Source of the DNA: Lachnospiraceae bacterium UBA3821
GTDB lineage: Bacteria; Bacillota; Clostridia; Lachnospirales; Lachnospiraceae
DNA length: 16,942 nucleotides
Assembly: GCA_002368865.1 (NCBI GenBank)
Contig: DFDT01000013.1
Coordinates: forward strand, 1-16,942
Direction of reading: 5' to 3'
A program made the translations under genes and the position numbers. A model generated the notes under the pieces. That model saw nothing but the letters and a program-made list of their open reading frames with translations, ran no database searches and was not told where the DNA came from. This document shows, in pieces, positions 13,568 through 16,942 of the stretch (position 1 is the stretch's first letter; the number at the start of each line of letters is the position of its first letter).

Positions 13568-14044
13568 ATGGAATACAGGGAGATAACGCAGGCGGATGAC
13601 AGCATTCTCGCGCATATCGTGAGAACAAATTTAAAAGCACATGCGCTGGATCTGCCGGGAACCGTTTATTACGATGAAAACTTAAATCGGCTGAGTGAGT
13701 TTTATCTTGGCGATCAGCAAAAGAGATACTATTATATTGCAACAGAGGATGGAGAGGTCGCAGGCGGCGTCGGTGTCGCCGAGTTTGCGTATTTTGAGGA
13801 TTGTGCGGAGCTGCAAAAGCTGTATCTTGTAGATGCGGTGAAGGGGCGCGGAATCGGATATGTGCTCGTGGGCCTGATAGAAGATAAGGCACGCGATCTG
13901 GGTTATAAACGGATGTATCTGGAAACGCATACAAACCTGCAGGCAGCCATTCATATTTACGAAAAGTGTGGATATAGAGAGATCGAAAAGCCCGCAGGTG
14001 TGGTTCATGCCACCATGAACAGGTTTTTCATTAAAGAGTTATAA
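13568..14044 (+). CDS. GNAT family N-acetyltransferase
   Basis: This is a 158-residue acetyl-CoA dependent acetyltransferase. ATG 13568 (MEYREITQADDS) is chosen because GGAAAAGG lies just upstream and relatives begin near this point. An in-frame ATG at 13523 would add 15 residues with no ribosome site. The core follows GNAT order: the N-terminal ITQADDSIL strand-helix, VAGGVGVAEF, then ELQKLYLVDAVKGRGIG with the acetyl-CoA loop (consensus Q/R-x-x-G-x-G/A), and the C-terminal MYLETHTNLQAAIHIYEKCGY. The acceptor substrate is not evident. It sits in the co-directional run between the HAD gene and thyA. Confidence 0.92.
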   Translation: MEYREITQADDSILAHIVRTNLKAHALDLPGTVYYDENLNRLSEFYLGDQQKRYYYIATEDGEVAGGVGVAEFAYFEDCAELQKLYLVDAVKGRGIGYVLVGLIEDKARDLGYKRMYLETHTNLQAAIHIYEKCGYREIEKPAGVVHATMNRFFIKEL

Positions 14045-14094
14045 GAATAATGTTACATAAAAGTCAATGAATCATGAGAAAGGGTAAAAATAAA

Positions 14095-14943
14095 ATGAGC
14101 TACGCAGACAAAGTATTTATTGAGATGTGCAAAGATATTCTGGAGAACGGTACCAGTACCGAGGGCGAAAAGGTACGTCCTCATTGGCCGGACGGGACCC
14201 CGGCATACACGATCAAGAAATTCGGTGTGGTGAACCGCTATGACCTGCGCAAAGAGTTTCCGATCATGACGCTGCGCCGTACCGCGCTGAAATCCGCGAC
14301 AGATGAGATCCTTTGGATCTGGCAGCAGAAGTCCAACAACATTCATGACCTGCACAGTCATATCTGGGACGAATGGGCGGATGAGAACGGTTCCATCGGC
14401 AAGGCTTATGGCTACCAGATGCAGGTGAAGCATCAGTACAAAGAGGGTATGATGGATCAGGTGGACAGGGTAATTTATGATTTGAAAAATAATCCGTTTA
14501 GCCGCCGTATCATGACCAATATTTATGTGCATCAGGATCTTCATGAGATGCGCCTGTATCCCTGCGCATACAGTATGACCTTTAATGTGACCCAGCGAAA
14601 AGGAGAGGACAAGCTGACCCTCAATGCGATTCTCAATCAGCGTTCCCAGGATGTATTGGCGGCAAACAACTGGAATGTGGTGCAGTATGCCGTGCTGGTT
14701 CACATGCTGGCGCAGGTTTGTGATATGCAGGTGGGAGAGCTGGTGCATGTGATCGCGGATGCACATATCTATGATAGACATGTGCCGATCATTGAGGAGC
14801 TGATCAAACGGGAGCCGAAAGCGGCCCCCACATTCTGGCTGAACCCGGAGATTCATGATTTTTATCAGTTTACCAGAGAGGATGTGCGTGTGGATAATTA
14901 TGAGACAGGAGAACAGATCAAGGATATCCCAATTGCAATTTAA
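14095..14943 (+). CDS. thyA: Thymidylate synthase
   Basis: This 282-residue enzyme methylates dUMP to dTMP with methylene-tetrahydrofolate. ATG 14095 (MSYADKVF) is preferred over ATG 14074 because GAAAGGG lies between them at workable distance. Catalytic Cys157 is in LYPCAYSMTFNV. The dUMP-binding stretch LNQRSQDVLAANNWNVVQY follows, with HVIADAHIYDRH near the end. In most ThyA proteins the residue after Cys is His (PCH); here it is Ala, and the Q-F of QFYV is T-F. The form looks clostridial and should be active, because Cys, the phosphate-binding Arg (QRS), Asp and Asn positions are present. No dihydrofolate reductase is next to it. Its 3' end overlaps the next gene. Confidence 0.95.
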   Translation: MSYADKVFIEMCKDILENGTSTEGEKVRPHWPDGTPAYTIKKFGVVNRYDLRKEFPIMTLRRTALKSATDEILWIWQQKSNNIHDLHSHIWDEWADENGSIGKAYGYQMQVKHQYKEGMMDQVDRVIYDLKNNPFSRRIMTNIYVHQDLHEMRLYPCAYSMTFNVTQRKGEDKLTLNAILNQRSQDVLAANNWNVVQYAVLVHMLAQVCDMQVGELVHVIADAHIYDRHVPIIEELIKREPKAAPTFWLNPEIHDFYQFTREDVRVDNYETGEQIKDIPIAI

Positions 14944-16153
14944 AAATAGGATATGCCTGTTTCTTGCCGTATCACTCATAGGTTGCATTACGGCTTGCGG
15001 GATACAAAATGCCGGGGAAGATTTGGCTGCAGCTTCGAATGTCTCCCCGGAAAGCGATGCTGCAGCGGGTGGCGTGAAAGCCAGCCTGCCGGGGACAGGT
15101 GGCGCAGAGAGGGAAACAATGTCGACACAGCCACAGACAGAGCAGGCAGTCAGTGCCCAGGTTTTTGTAGAAAATTTAGGTGTGGGATGGAATTTAGGCA
15201 ACACTTTAGATCCTGTGGACTGTACCTGGCTTACGGATGATATGGAATACGAAACCGCCTGGGGCAATCCGAAAACGACAAAAGAACTGATCCATTATAT
15301 CAAATCCGAGGGCTTTACAACGATCCGTATTCCGGTCACATGGAAAAATCATGTAGATGCAGCCCCTGCTTATACCATCCATAAGCAATGGCTGGACAGA
15401 GTGCAGCAGGTGGTGGACTGGTGCAGGGAGGAAGAGCTGTATGTCATTCTAAATATTCATCATGAGAGTTCCTGGCTCACGAATGCATCCAAAGATTATG
15501 AGCAGACAATGGCGCAGTACCGCGCTATCTGGACGCAGCTTGCTGCACGGTTTCAGGATTATGATGAGCATTTGATCTTTGAGTCCATGAATGAGATCGG
15601 TTTTGATGATCTGGGGGATGCAAAAGGTTGTGAACTCCAGAATCGCATCAATGCGGAATTTACGGAACTGATCCGCACCTCCGGCGGGAAAAATGCAGAC
15701 CGCTATCTGTTGCTGGCAGGTTACTGGACTGACATTGATAAGACCTGCGAGGGGACTGTATTACCGGAGGATGACCGCGTGATCCTGTCCGTGCATTATT
15801 ATTCACCGGCGACGTTTGCCATTGCAGACAGAAGTTCTTCCTGGGGTTATCAGGAGACATGGGGCACGGATGCTGATTTTGCCTATCTGGACGGGCAGAT
15901 GCGGAAGCTGAAGGAGCACTTTACAGACAAGGGTACACCGGTCATTATCGGTGAGTTCGCGGCCACACATACGGACAAGGACGCGGAGAGCGTGGTGCGC
16001 TATACTGCTGCTGTGATGGAATATGCACTGCGTTATCGTTTCTGTCCCATCTGGTGGGACAACGGACAGGAGATAGACCGCACAGCGTTAAACTATCGTC
16101 TGAACGGTATACAGGAAGCGATTCACGAGGTTATGAATAAATACAGGAGATAA
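14933..16153 (+). CDS. Glycoside hydrolase family 5 lipoprotein (endoglucanase-like)
   Basis: This is a 406-residue exported glycosidase. I choose TTG 14933 because AGGA (14921-14924) lies 8 nt upstream and the product begins with a textbook lipoprotein signal (MQFKNRICLFLAVSLIG), with lipobox ITAC and Cys22 (or LIGC, Cys18). ATG 14900 would add 11 residues and has a weak site. After a Ser/Gly/Ala/Thr-rich linker the GH5 barrel starts at GVGWNLGNTLD. It continues with TIRIPVTW, LNIHHES, FESMNEIG (acid/base Glu221), HYYSPATF, IGEFAA (nucleophile Glu341) and WWDNG. Relatives cut cellulose, xyloglucan or other beta-glucans, most like GH5_4, though subfamily is uncertain. The start overlaps thyA by 11 bp. 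A cell-surface polysaccharidase directly coupled to thyA is an odd pairing. Confidence 0.93.
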   Translation: MQFKNRICLFLAVSLIGCITACGIQNAGEDLAAASNVSPESDAAAGGVKASLPGTGGAERETMSTQPQTEQAVSAQVFVENLGVGWNLGNTLDPVDCTWLTDDMEYETAWGNPKTTKELIHYIKSEGFTTIRIPVTWKNHVDAAPAYTIHKQWLDRVQQVVDWCREEELYVILNIHHESSWLTNASKDYEQTMAQYRAIWTQLAARFQDYDEHLIFESMNEIGFDDLGDAKGCELQNRINAEFTELIRTSGGKNADRYLLLAGYWTDIDKTCEGTVLPEDDRVILSVHYYSPATFAIADRSSSWGYQETWGTDADFAYLDGQMRKLKEHFTDKGTPVIIGEFAATHTDKDAESVVRYTAAVMEYALRYRFCPIWWDNGQEIDRTALNYRLNGIQEAIHEVMNKYRR

Positions 16154-16155
16154 AG

Positions 16156-16942
16156 ATGACTGGAGCCACTCGTTACCCCATTCTCATGGTGCATGGAATG
16201 GGATTCAGGGACCGCAAGAGGATCAATTACTGGGGACGTATTCCGAAAGCTTTGGAAAGAATGGGCTGCCGTATTTTCTACGGCGGTCAGGACAGCAACG
16301 CGTCCATAGAAACCAATGCAAGAGTGCTGGCTGACAAAATCCGGACAATCATAAGCGAGACAGGAGCGGAAAAACTTAATATTATCGCTCATTCCAAAGG
16401 CGGCTTGGATGTCCGCGCGGCAATCTGTGACTATCATTTAGAGAAATACATAGCGTCTGTGACCACAATCAACTCACCTCACCACGGTTCCAAGACAGTG
16501 GATCTGCTTTTAAAATTTCCCGATTGGATGGTACGGGTGGCAGGTGCCTGTACAGACCTGGTATTTCGCATCTTGGGAGACAAAGAACCTGATTCCTATC
16601 AGGTCTTTCATTCCCTTACCACAAAGAAAGCAGAAGAATTTAATCAAACCCATACGAATTCCCCCAATATTTATTATCAGAGCTTTGCGTTTGTGATGAG
16701 GCACCCTTTCGGTGATATTTTTCTATGGCTTCCCAGTCTGATCGTCTGGTTGGTCGAGGGTGAAAATGACGGATTGCTCACACCAAGAGCTGTAAAATGG
16801 GGTGATTTTCAAGGAGTCGTCCGGAGTAATTCGGGTCGCGGTATTTCCCATTGCGACGAGGTGGATATGCGCCGCCACAGATTGACCAAGAAGCAGGGGG
16901 AGGGCGTTTCGGATATCGTGGATTTTTATGTTGAGGTAGTCA
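16156..16942 (+). CDS. Lipase-like alpha/beta hydrolase, 3' end outside window
   Basis: The frame opens at ATG 16156 after AGGAGA (16145-16150), two bases past the GH5 stop, and is still open at 16942 (262 codons seen). The fold landmarks are an oxyanion-loop start PILMVHGMGF, the nucleophile elbow AHSKGGLD (Ser80), TINSPHHGS, a likely acid NDGLLTP (Asp205) and the catalytic His of GISHCDEVD (His232). This is the pattern of bacterial triacylglycerol lipases and PGAP1-like esterases. There is no signal peptide at the chosen start, so it may be cytoplasmic. A hydrophobic stretch DIFLWLPSLIVWLV (about residues 188-201) could be a lid or membrane contact. The substrate is unknown. It ends the co-directional run at the window edge. 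Confidence 0.9.
   Translation, partial: MTGATRYPILMVHGMGFRDRKRINYWGRIPKALERMGCRIFYGGQDSNASIETNARVLADKIRTIISETGAEKLNIIAHSKGGLDVRAAICDYHLEKYIASVTTINSPHHGSKTVDLLLKFPDWMVRVAGACTDLVFRILGDKEPDSYQVFHSLTTKKAEEFNQTHTNSPNIYYQSFAFVMRHPFGDIFLWLPSLIVWLVEGENDGLLTPRAVKWGDFQGVVRSNSGRGISHCDEVDMRRHRLTKKQGEGVSDIVDFYVEVV

Overview
The window looks like a chromosomal segment of an anaerobic Gram-positive gut-type Clostridium relative, most likely a Lachnospiraceae member. This is inferred from gene content and protein style: a PheB-type ACT regulator with homoserine dehydrogenase and aspartokinase, a polar amino acid ABC cassette with one permease, a membrane-anchored GH3 protein, a clostridial-type ThyA and a GH5 lipoprotein. 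AGGAG-type ribosome sites and extended TGn -10 promoters fit. Base composition is moderate, with AT-rich promoter regions. I see no insertion sequence, phage gene, CRISPR array or rRNA.

Layout, left to right. (1) The 3' half of glyA, closed by a terminator that probably also serves a convergent minus-strand gene for a cysteine-rich protein of unknown function. That gene has a sigmaK-like -10 and may be a spore-surface protein. (2) A divergently placed unknown gene with a coiled-coil C-terminus. (3) An aspartate-family amino acid operon, pheB-type ACT protein, hom and lysC, behind an extended -10 promoter and ending in a strong terminator. (4) About 690 bp with no clear protein gene. It holds a near-consensus promoter (TTGACA, 17 bp, TGcTATAGT), roughly 335 nt of highly structured sequence and a 16-bp terminator hairpin. 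I read this as an independent non-coding RNA gene that I cannot match to a known family. (5) A membrane-anchored GH3/NagZ-like protein with an altered catalytic dyad. (6) A three-gene amino acid ABC transporter: binding lipoprotein, permease and ATPase. (7) A minus-strand tRNA-Gly(GCC) with its own promoter. (8) A long co-directional run: beta-CASP metallo-beta-lactamase RNase-like protein, metallophosphoesterase, HAD phosphatase, GNAT acetyltransferase, thymidylate synthase, GH5 endoglucanase-like lipoprotein and a lipase-like alpha/beta hydrolase cut by the window end.

The most striking observation is in the transporter. The binding protein (7812-8624) reads in the wrong order. After a normal lipoprotein signal it begins with what is normally the second half of a family-3 solute-binding protein, and it ends with what is normally the first half. 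It is one uninterrupted frame, so it appears to be a natural circular permutant with new ends at the interlobe hinge. The second item is the structured RNA gene at about 5845-6179. Its 5' arm can pair with two internal sites that look like ribosome binding sites for tiny overlapping ORFs.
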